A stretch of 64,000 nucleotides of DNA from SG8-30 sp964406445 (GTDB lineage Bacteria > Pseudomonadota > Gammaproteobacteria > Steroidobacterales > Steroidobacteraceae). Position 1 is the stretch's first letter, and every line of letters begins with the position of its first letter. The stretch is taken from NCBI GenBank assembly GCA_964406445.1, contig CAYORU010000009.1:1-64000 (forward strand), in the 5' to 3' direction. This document shows, piece after piece, positions 57,353-64,000 of the stretch. The position numbers and the translations under genes were made by a program. The notes beneath the pieces are model-generated. The model was not told where the DNA came from. It was given only the letters and a program-made list of their open reading frames with translations, and ran no database searches.

Positions 57353-58294
57353 TCAAGTCCTTGCAGCGTCCTGGTTCTGAAGGAACCACTCGTAGGTCGC
57401 CTGCAGCCCCTTGCGCAGCGGGATCGCCGGCTGCCAACCAAGGTCGGTCAGCTTCCTGACGTCTAGAAGCTTTCGCGGCGTCCCGTCGGGTTTGCTGGTA
57501 TCGAAGGTCACGGTCCCGCCGTATCCCACGACCTCACGGATCAGCTCGGCCAGTTCCCGGATAGTCAAGTCTGACCCACACCCGATGTTGATGACCTGAT
57601 CCGAGTCATAGTGGAGCATCAGGTGGACCACTGCCGCAGCGAGGTCGTCCACGTGTAGGAACTCACGCCTAGGCGTGCCGCTACCCCAGACCGTCACCTC
57701 AACATCGCCGCGCAGCTTAGCCTCGTGAAAGCGCCTCAGCAGCGCGGGCAGGACGTGGGAATTGTGGAGGTCGAAATTGTCCCCCGGTCCATAGAGATTC
57801 GTCGGCATCAAGGAAATCGCATTGAAGCCGTACTGCCGCCCATACGCCTGGCACATCTTGATACCGGCGATCTTCGCTATTGCATACCACTCGTTGGTCG
57901 GCTCGAGAGGACCTGTGAGCAGCGCTTCCTCTGGAATAGGCTGCGGCGCAAATTTTGGGTAAATGCAACTCGAGCCTAGAAAGCAAAGCTTAAGGGTCCC
58001 TGCGCGCCAAGCCGAATCGATGACGTTGGTCTGAATCTGCAAATTGTCCCTGAGGAAATCAGCGGGATAGGTATCGTTGGCCTGGATGCCCCCGACCTTG
58101 GCCGCCGCAAGGATCACGTACTCGGGTCGCTCCGCATCGAAGAAGCGACGTACCGCTGACTGATCGCAAAGATCCAGCTCCGACCGTGTCTTGACGACAA
58201 GATTCTGGTAGCCACGCCGCTGCAGCTCCCGCGCAATCGCCGAGCCCACCAGCCCGCGATGCCCGGCGATAAAGACGCGACTGTGTTTATTCAT
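57353..58294 (-). CDS. fcl: GDP-L-fucose synthase
   Basis: A 313-residue SDR enzyme, an epimerase and reductase acting on GDP-4-keto-6-deoxymannose. VFIAGHRGLVGSAIARELQR, SSCIYP and the catalytic YAIAKIAG (Tyr, Lys) are diagnostic, as are the substrate loops KVGGIQANDTYPADF and TNLYGPGDNFD. Its ATG overlaps the gmd stop by 8 bases, so gmd-fcl is one operon. It is visibly less GC-rich than the XrtA locus. The 225 bases after its stop show no gene. Confidence 0.96.
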   Translation of the reverse strand: MNKHSRVFIAGHRGLVGSAIARELQRRGYQNLVVKTRSELDLCDQSAVRRFFDAERPEYVILAAAKVGGIQANDTYPADFLRDNLQIQTNVIDSAWRAGTLKLCFLGSSCIYPKFAPQPIPEEALLTGPLEPTNEWYAIAKIAGIKMCQAYGRQYGFNAISLMPTNLYGPGDNFDLHNSHVLPALLRRFHEAKLRGDVEVTVWGSGTPRREFLHVDDLAAAVVHLMLHYDSDQVINIGCGSDLTIRELAELIREVVGYGGTVTFDTSKPDGTPRKLLDVRKLTDLGWQPAIPLRKGLQATYEWFLQNQDAART

Positions 58295-59378
58295 GGTGCT
58301 TGAACACGCGGAACCCTTCCCGCGCCACCAGAGAATCGCGCCGCGCCAGCTCCAGATCGCTCTCCACCATCTCGCGTACAAGCGTCTCGAAAGGCACCTC
58401 CGGTTTCCAGCCAAGCCTCTCTCGCGCCTTAGCTGGATCACCAAGCAGCGTATCCACCTCGGTCGGGCGGAAATAGCGCGGGTCGATCCGCACGAGCACC
58501 CGGCCCGAGGAACGATCCACGCCCTGCTCCTCCACCCCCTTGCCACGCCATTCTATGGCCCATCCGAGCAGCGCCGCCGCCCGCTCGACGAACTCCCGCA
58601 CCGAGTGCTGTTCCCCGGTCGCGATGACGTAGTCGTCTGGAGTGTCTTGCTGCAGCATCAGCCACTGCGCGCGAACATAATCGCGAGCATGACCCCAGTC
58701 GCGCAGAGCGTCGAGGTTTCCGAGGTACAGGCAATCGTCCAGACCCTCATGGATACGCGCGAGGCCACGAGTGATCTTGCGGGTGACAAAGGTTTCGCCG
58801 CGAATGGGCGACTCATGATTAAAGAGAATTCCGCTACAGGCGTAGAGACCATACGCCTCGCGATAGTTGACGGTGATCCAGTGCGCATAAACCTTGGCCG
58901 CGCCATACGGCGAGCGCGGGTAGAAGGGTGTGGTCTCTCGCTGCGGGATCTCTTGAACCAGGCCGTACATTTCCGACGTCGAAGCCTGGTAGAAGCGCGT
59001 CTTCTGCTCGAGCCCGAGAATACGGATAGCTTCTAGGAGTCGCAGCGTACCGAGCGCGTCGGCGTTCGCCGTGTACTCAGGGGTCTCGAACGACACCGCG
59101 ACGTGACTCTGTGCAGCCAGGTTGTAGATCTCGTCCGGCTGGACCTGCTGGACGATCCGGATCAAGTTAGTGGCGTCGGTCAGGTCACCGTAGTGCAGAC
59201 GAAGCCGCACGTCAGGCCGGTGCGGGTCTTGATAAAGGTGGTCGATCCGGTCGGTGTTGAACGAGGACGCACGGCGCTTTATGCCGTGGACCTCGTAGTC
59301 TTTTCCCAGCAGGTACTCGGCAAGGTAAGCGCCGTCCTGACCGGTAACCCCGGTGACAAGCGCGATCCTATTAGTCAT
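58287..59378 (-). CDS. gmd: GDP-mannose 4,6-dehydratase
   Basis: A 363-residue SDR enzyme. The NADP motif is LVTGVTGQDGAYLAEYLL. STSEMYG and the SPYGAAKVYAHW segment hold the catalytic Thr, Tyr and Lys, and FNHESPIRGETFVTRKITRG is typical of Gmd. It turns GDP-mannose (from manB/manC) into the 4-keto intermediate for fcl. AGAGG lies 5 bases before ATG 59378. About 157 bases separate it from the WecA-like gene upstream. Confidence 0.97.
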   Translation of the reverse strand: MTNRIALVTGVTGQDGAYLAEYLLGKDYEVHGIKRRASSFNTDRIDHLYQDPHRPDVRLRLHYGDLTDATNLIRIVQQVQPDEIYNLAAQSHVAVSFETPEYTANADALGTLRLLEAIRILGLEQKTRFYQASTSEMYGLVQEIPQRETTPFYPRSPYGAAKVYAHWITVNYREAYGLYACSGILFNHESPIRGETFVTRKITRGLARIHEGLDDCLYLGNLDALRDWGHARDYVRAQWLMLQQDTPDDYVIATGEQHSVREFVERAAALLGWAIEWRGKGVEEQGVDRSSGRVLVRIDPRYFRPTEVDTLLGDPAKARERLGWKPEVPFETLVREMVESDLELARRDSLVAREGFRVFKHHE

Positions 59379-59535
59379 CCAGGCCTCTCTTGGCATTGAG
59401 ATCGATCCCTTCTAGGTCGAAAGGAACCGACTTCGTTTCCGAAAATTCGACACGCCGCTGGACCCAAACGACAATCAACCCCACCCACCACAATTGATAG
59501 GGCTGCCCGTCTCTGGCGAACAAACATCAGCGTTG

Positions 59536-60606
59536 TCAAACGGTGGCACGCTGTGAGCGCCGGAAACACGCGTCTGCATAGCTAAAAAAAGCAAGCCAGC
59601 AAGCGATCACCGCCATCCCAATATACCACCTCAGACTGGCATCCGATTGCAGATACACCAACAGTAAGATCACAACACCAGCCTGCAGAACCAGCTCCAC
59701 CGTCGTCACAAAGGAATGGCTCTTTCCCGCGCGAACCAGCCGTTGATAGAAATGCTCGCGATGTGACTGACTGAAATGCTCGCCACGAAGAACTCTGCGA
59801 AACAAAGTTATCCCGGTATCAAGGACAAAGTTTGCGTGCAGAAGCACGAGCGGCACGACAAGCTGCCTGCCACCAATCTCCACCAGCCACACCGCTACGC
59901 TGGCCAACAGGAATCCAAGAGTAACGCTCCCAACGTCTCCCATAAACATACGTGCTCGGGGAAAATTGTGGGGTAAAAACCCCGCCGCGGCCCCTGCAAT
60001 GCACAAACTCACGACAACCGGCGCGGCGGAAGAGTCACCGAGAGCCACCCCGCCCAATACTGCCATTCCCGCGCCGGTGACCACGGCTTGGCCCGCTGCT
60101 ATGCCGTTGATTCCATCCATGAAGTTGAACGCATTGGCGTAGCCCGCTATCCATATCGCCAACGACAACGCGACCAATAGCCACATGGCTCCCGCCCAAT
60201 CTGCGGTCGCGGGTAAGCTCGCGTGAGGCAAGTTCAACGCCAGCACGATAGCCACGGCCGCAAGCGCATGAAAACCGAATCGCAGTGAGGCCGGCAGTGC
60301 ACGAAGATCATCGATAAAGGAGATGACCGCCAGCACCGTGGTGGCACCCAGCAGCACGGGAATGAAAAGCGACTGCTCTGCTGTATCTGCCACCGTAGCC
60401 ACCAGTGGCAAGATGCTCACAAGTATCGCGATTCCTCCACCCCTAGGCGTCGGCCGCGAGTGGCTCGACCGAGCGTTAGGGCGATCCAAGACCTCCAACC
60501 GGATTAGAAGCCTGTAGACCAACCAGCCGGCGAGATAGCTGAGAGCGGCAGCTCCGATCACAAGGATCATCGAGAAACCATATCTCAAGCTCAGATCTGA
60601 AGTCAT
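59536..60606 (-). CDS. Undecaprenyl-phosphate HexNAc-1-phosphate transferase (WecA/WbpL/MraY family)
   Basis: A 356-residue protein with about ten membrane helices. RPNARSSHSRPTPRGGGIAI, the Asp pair FIDDLRALPASLRFGFH, ANAFNFMDGINGIAAGQ and MFMGDVGSVTLGF are the catalytic loops of this family, and HREHFYQRLVRAG is the late His motif. It starts lipid-linked O-antigen by attaching a HexNAc-1-phosphate. Next to the WbpM- and WbpV-like genes the likely sugar is QuiNAc or FucNAc. ATG 60606 has AGGAG just upstream. Confidence 0.93.
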   Translation of the reverse strand: MTSDLSLRYGFSMILVIGAAALSYLAGWLVYRLLIRLEVLDRPNARSSHSRPTPRGGGIAILVSILPLVATVADTAEQSLFIPVLLGATTVLAVISFIDDLRALPASLRFGFHALAAVAIVLALNLPHASLPATADWAGAMWLLVALSLAIWIAGYANAFNFMDGINGIAAGQAVVTGAGMAVLGGVALGDSSAAPVVVSLCIAGAAAGFLPHNFPRARMFMGDVGSVTLGFLLASVAVWLVEIGGRQLVVPLVLLHANFVLDTGITLFRRVLRGEHFSQSHREHFYQRLVRAGKSHSFVTTVELVLQAGVVILLLVYLQSDASLRWYIGMAVIACWLAFFSYADACFRRSQRATV

Positions 60607-60980
60607 GCACTCCTGCCGTGCGCTGTCTCGCCGTCCGCGTTCATCTTTCGACTGAATCTACGCTTCGAGACCAGTCGCTTTCCGTTGACGCTAAGTATAA
60701 GAGTGAGCGCGGTCGCCTGTGATCTCTTCATCGATACTGACCCAACGCGAGTCCGCACTCCGCCATGCGAAATTCCAATACTCCAGCGACTTGTAGCGAG
60801 ACAATGACGGACCGGTCGGCAATTCGCGTTGCCCACCAAGATTCACCGTACTCAGTCCCGACGTCCGTCGCAGTCAGGAGATTGAGATTCGCGCTGGCCC
60901 TGAGTCAACATCGGCCGCGAACGATCACTTGCGCCTGCTTGCGAGCGACGAAAAGCGCGTGGCGGCGAATGTCCGAGAGC
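60607..60980. other. 374-base interval without a recognisable gene
   Basis: Neither strand shows a frame with a recognisable product; short open frames lack ribosome sites and conserved motifs. The base composition is mixed, with moderate A+T. It probably holds the promoter of the WecA-like gene and the 3' region of the WecG-like gene. Confidence 0.6.
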
Positions 60981-61742
60981 CTACGGCAAGGAAGATCCGA
61001 TCCGCTGCTGTAGAACGTGGAACATGAACAGAGGAGCATCCAAATTCCGTCGAAGGAGTCTTCGCGGCTCCTGGCAAAGGCGATACAGCCAGATCAGGCC
61101 AGCGCGCTGTATCCATCGCGCCGGTAGTCTTATGCGTCCAGTATAGAAGTCGAAAACGCCACCCACAGGCGCAATCAAGCGGACACTGAGACGATCATGA
61201 AGGCGGTGCGCCAGCTTTTCCTGTTTTGGCGCACCTAGCCCAATCCACAGAACGTCGGCACGTGCGGCATTGACCGCATCTAGCATCGCGGCATCGTCTT
61301 CGGGCGAAAACGCGGACTTGAAGGGTGGAGCCATCGTCCCAGCCACAACAAGACGAGGGAAATCCACTTCAAAACGACGAACCAGTTCCGCCAGCGTCTC
61401 TGCCGTTGTGCCCAGAAAAAACATGCGCGTCCCCGGCCTATCCCGGTCGAGCTTGGCGCAAAGAAGACTAAACACATCGGGGCCGCATACGCGTTCGCGA
61501 ATTCTTCCGCCAAGCAGGCTCGACGCAACGACGATGCCCACACCGTCCGCCGTGTTGAGATCAGACGCGGCCAGCGCTGCAGCAAAGTTCGGATCGCGCC
61601 GAGACGTCTCCACAGAGTGCGGATTGACACAAGCCAACAAAAAGGGGCGATTTCCGTCTATGGCGGTCGCCAGCACGTCGATCGTCGCCCTTAACGGCAG
61701 CGAGGAGATCGGCACCCCAACGATGGTTTCAGTGTTACGCAT
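60981..61742 (-). CDS. WecG/TagA/CpsF family glycosyltransferase
   Basis: A 253-residue GT26 enzyme. LACVNPHSVETSRRDPNF, DLNTADGVGIVVASSLLGG, FFLGTTAETLAEL, LWIGLGAPKQEKLAH and VGGVFDFYTGRIRLPARWIQ follow the family order exactly. It adds the second sugar, often a ManNAc or ManNAcA residue, to lipid-linked HexNAc. UDP-ManNAc could come from wecB at 46550-47638. The start is not certain: ATG 61742 has no clear ribosome site, and upstream sequence in frame looks non-coding. Confidence 0.9.
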   Translation of the reverse strand: MRNTETIVGVPISSLPLRATIDVLATAIDGNRPFLLACVNPHSVETSRRDPNFAAALAASDLNTADGVGIVVASSLLGGRIRERVCGPDVFSLLCAKLDRDRPGTRMFFLGTTAETLAELVRRFEVDFPRLVVAGTMAPPFKSAFSPEDDAAMLDAVNAARADVLWIGLGAPKQEKLAHRLHDRLSVRLIAPVGGVFDFYTGRIRLPARWIQRAGLIWLYRLCQEPRRLLRRNLDAPLFMFHVLQQRIGSSLP

Positions 61743-62059
61743 GTTATCGACATAGCTTCGGGAGGGAAATGAAGAGCCGTGTGGAATCGGTAGCACGGCA
61801 AGCAATGAGCAAGCACAAACAGTCGAATTCGATCGATAAAGCGGTTCTGCTCTTCCTGGCTCCATAGACGGCGCCGCAGTCCGCCTCTGGTTGCACCCTA
61901 CACGCCCCATAAATACCACATGCGCCTATGCGCCTGGCCGCTCTTGGTACTCACGATTGGTGGTCAATGATGTTTGGACCGAGCTGTTACCCTCCACCAC
62001 ACTGCTCGGCAAAGCACAAACTCGGTCCCAGGCGGAGGAGTCGTCGTCGCCGCTGCGAC
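61743..62059. other. 317-base interval without a recognisable gene
   Basis: I see no conserved frame, repeat or clear promoter. It separates the WecG-like gene from the WbpV-like reductase, both on the minus strand, and may hold the promoter of the former. Confidence 0.55.
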
Positions 62060-63019
62060 TTAGGCTGCCGATCGTTGACGCCATGCCTCGACCGTGTCAG
62101 CGAGCTCCGCACCAAAGGCACGCGGTGGCCTCCAGCCAAGCTGCCGCGCTGCCTTACCCGCGTCCAACTCGAGTGAACCGGTCAGCCGGCGGAACTCGCG
62201 CTGGCCGCCGACCGCGAACGCCGCCATCCTCAACAGACCGACCGGCAACGGCAAGACGTGCGCCGACCGACCGAGTGCCTCGCCGATCGCCTGCAGCAGC
62301 GCCGGAGTGGAGACCGGTACTGAATCCGCAGCGAGGAACGTCTCACCGACGGCCGCAGGGTGCGAGAGCGCAACGGACACAAAGTCGCAAAGGTTAGTTA
62401 GTCCAATGAACGACCGAGCGTTGCGCACCGATCCGAGCGGCAGCGGCAATCCGCGCGCTACGAGCCAAATCAGGCGTTGGAAGTTCGCCTTGACCCCGGG
62501 CCCGTATACGAGCGGTGGTCGGACGACAGTCACACCGAGCCCCGTGCCCGCCGCCCGAGCGGCGAGAGCCTGCTCTGCCTCGAGCTTGGTCTGGCCGTAC
62601 AGATCCTCGGGCCGGGGCGGATCCTCCTCGCGGAAGGGACGTCCGCAGGTCTCCTCGCCGTTGACCTTCGCCGAGCTCAGGAATACGAACCGGCGGACGC
62701 CAGCACGCACGCTGCGACAAGCGAGTGAATCGGTCAGCCTGACGTTAATCCGCCGGTACAATTCCGCCGCCCGCAGGTCTCCGAGGTCGGCTGCATGTGT
62801 GCGCGCGACGAGGTGCACGACCGCGTCGCTGCGCCCCAGCGCAGCTTCGACGCCCAGCCCCTCGAGCGCGTCGTTGACTTCAAGGTACTCGACACCCTCC
62901 ACACTTGACGAAGGGATTCGCCGTACGCACCCTGTCACCGCGTGGCCACGTCGCGTAAGTTCGCGCACCAATGCGGTCCCGATGAATCCTCCGGCGCCCG
63001 TTACCAGCACACGGCTCAC
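62060..63019 (-). CDS. NAD-dependent 4-keto-sugar reductase/epimerase (WbpV-like SDR)
   Basis: A 319-residue extended SDR. VLVTGAGGFIGTALVREL is the Rossmann start. FLSSAKVNGE and DLYGQTKLEAEQAL hold the catalytic Ser, Tyr and Lys. Relatives in O-antigen clusters reduce the 4-keto-6-deoxy-HexNAc made by WbpM to UDP-QuiNAc or UDP-FucNAc. The presence of WbpM- and WecA/WbpL-like genes here favours this over a GalE epimerase. The ATG is at 63019, and the upstream GT4 gene's stop at 63016 overlaps it by 4 bases. Confidence 0.85.
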   Translation of the reverse strand: MSRVLVTGAGGFIGTALVRELTRRGHAVTGCVRRIPSSSVEGVEYLEVNDALEGLGVEAALGRSDAVVHLVARTHAADLGDLRAAELYRRINVRLTDSLACRSVRAGVRRFVFLSSAKVNGEETCGRPFREEDPPRPEDLYGQTKLEAEQALAARAAGTGLGVTVVRPPLVYGPGVKANFQRLIWLVARGLPLPLGSVRNARSFIGLTNLCDFVSVALSHPAAVGETFLAADSVPVSTPALLQAIGEALGRSAHVLPLPVGLLRMAAFAVGGQREFRRLTGSLELDAGKAARQLGWRPPRAFGAELADTVEAWRQRSAA

Positions 63020-64000
63020 GAACGCTCCCCGTTCAGACGGCCATCAGCTCGTGCGGCACGAATCGCGCGCGCGGTCTCATAGATCGCCATCAGTCGCTGG
63101 ACATTGGGGGCGGGCGCGAGGTCGCGCTCGTAACGGGCGCGCGCGGCCCCCGCCATCGCTGCGAGCGCGTCGGCATCGGACCACAACTGGCGCACGACTT
63201 CGAGCAGATTGCCGGGATCGCCGGGTCGGAAGCGGCGTCCGACCGACTCGTCGACTATGTCGGCGAGCGAGCCGAGGTCGGATGCGGCTACCGGCACGCC
63301 GAGCGCGAAGGCCTCGCGGATTACCATCGGGTAGCCTTCGAAGCAAAGAGAGGGGACGACTAACAATCGGCTACCGGCGAGTCGGCGTTGCACATCGTGG
63401 AAGGACAGACCTCCGGTCAAGCGTACGCGCGACTCGAGCCCGGCTTCCGAAACGAACCGGCGCGCCGCGTCGGATTCTGTCCCCTCGCCGACGACCTCGA
63501 GCATCGGCGCATCCGATCCCCATCGGCGCCATGCTTCGAGTAGGTGCATTACGCCCTTCTCGCGCCCGAGGCGCCCGACGAAAAGTACTTGCGCCGCACG
63601 TGCCGGCCACGCCGAAGGCAGTAGCGGCGTGTCATAGGCGTTTGCCTTGACGTGCAGGGCATTGTCCGGATAGCCGGCACCGCGGAACATCTCGCGTTGG
63701 AACCTGGTCAGGGTAATGTAGGCGTCGACATGACGGCGCCACGTGCCGAGCCGTCGATGCAGCGCGATGGACAGGGCCAGGGGTGCGGTCGCCGCACGAC
63801 TGTCACGATAGCAGGCGTGCCGCAGCGCCGGCAGGACCGACCGACGGTCAAGGCACTCGGTGCAACCGCTGTCCCCGCGCATGAGCATCGCCGAGGCGCA
63901 CACCGTTCGGAAATTGTGCAGCGTCATCACGACGGCTGCCGGGCCATCCGCGAGCGCATGGAAGACCGCGGGAGAGATGAGCGGAAACGTGTTGTGCACG
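63016..64000 (-). CDS. Glycosyltransferase family 4 protein, N-terminus cut by the window edge
   Basis: The visible 327 residues are the larger part of a GT-B glycosyltransferase. LFVGRLGREKGVMHLLEAWR, VVGEGTESDAARR and VVPSLCFEGYPMVIREAFA with the E-x7-E type motif are GT4 features. The segment HNTFPLISPAVFHAL at the right edge is usually preceded by about 80 more residues, so the true start lies outside. A Cys-rich insertion (CTECLDRRSVLPALRHACY) is typical of a subgroup in O-antigen clusters. Its stop overlaps the WbpV-like start (ATGA). Confidence 0.9.
   Translation of the reverse strand, partial: VHNTFPLISPAVFHALADGPAAVVMTLHNFRTVCASAMLMRGDSGCTECLDRRSVLPALRHACYRDSRAATAPLALSIALHRRLGTWRRHVDAYITLTRFQREMFRGAGYPDNALHVKANAYDTPLLPSAWPARAAQVLFVGRLGREKGVMHLLEAWRRWGSDAPMLEVVGEGTESDAARRFVSEAGLESRVRLTGGLSFHDVQRRLAGSRLLVVPSLCFEGYPMVIREAFALGVPVAASDLGSLADIVDESVGRRFRPGDPGNLLEVVRQLWSDADALAAMAGAARARYERDLAPAPNVQRLMAIYETARAIRAARADGRLNGERS

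Overview
This is a very GC-rich stretch from a Gram-negative bacterium, most probably a gamma- or betaproteobacterium. The indications are a complete XrtA (exosortase A)/PEP-CTERM locus, tRNA genes with encoded CCA ends, Wza/Wzc-like export genes and an O-antigen type sugar cluster. A run of exactly 100 N at 24194-24293 shows that this is a scaffolded assembly. Most of the protein-coding density is on the minus strand.

1-17 kb (all minus strand): the XrtA-associated exopolysaccharide locus. In transcription order it holds the sugar phosphotransferase (TIGR03013 type), the prsK/prsR two-component pair, xrtA, the TPR lipoprotein prsT, the export protein, the chain-length protein, the tyrosine autokinase, an outer-membrane beta-barrel, the polysaccharide deacetylase, an asparagine-synthase-like amidotransferase and a glycosyltransferase cut by the window edge. 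Genes abut or overlap by a few bases, so this reads as one long operon.

17-24 kb: an HPr-rel-A operon (Tat-signal secreted protein, PqqD-like peptide chaperone, HprK-related kinase, nucleotidyltransferase), then a Gfo/Idh/MocA sugar dehydrogenase, acyl-CoA-binding protein, a VanZ-like protein and two PEP-CTERM proteins, one of only 62 residues. A sigma-54-type promoter lies upstream of both the larger PEP-CTERM gene and the HPr-rel-A operon. Each has a CTGTAMAG element at almost the same distance upstream, which suggests that both belong to the PrsK/PrsR regulon.

24-34 kb: tRNA-Glu with 155-bp tandem repeats that carry its 3' end, tRNA-Ala, gltX, a PEP-CTERM-associated FemAB protein, a plus-strand sugar operon (epimerase, FAD oxidoreductase, acetyltransferase, 2-epimerase, deacetylase), a DegT aminotransferase and tRNA-Val. 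With the dehydrogenase at 20-21 kb these make most of a UDP-2,3-diacetamido-sugar pathway.

34-43 kb: accessory genes. These are a PQQ sugar dehydrogenase-cytochrome fusion, a secreted protein of unknown function, a RES/Xre toxin-antitoxin pair, and a DUF6502 regulator with two DUF5666 lipoproteins. The DUF6502 gene and the second DUF5666 gene share a 31-bp palindromic site.

43-64 kb: nucleotide-sugar and O-antigen genes (manB, second DegT, wecB, manC, ugd, WbpM-like dehydratase, fcl, gmd, WecA-like, WecG-like, WbpV-like, a GT4 glycosyltransferase). They are interrupted by hicAB, three PIN-toxin modules, a permease, a MAPEG protein and REP-like GGGGACATTC repeats. Together they would supply GDP-mannose, GDP-fucose, UDP-glucuronate, UDP-ManNAc and 4-keto-6-deoxy-HexNAc derivatives. 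The 57-62 kb part is visibly richer in A+T than the rest, consistent with an acquired O-antigen segment.
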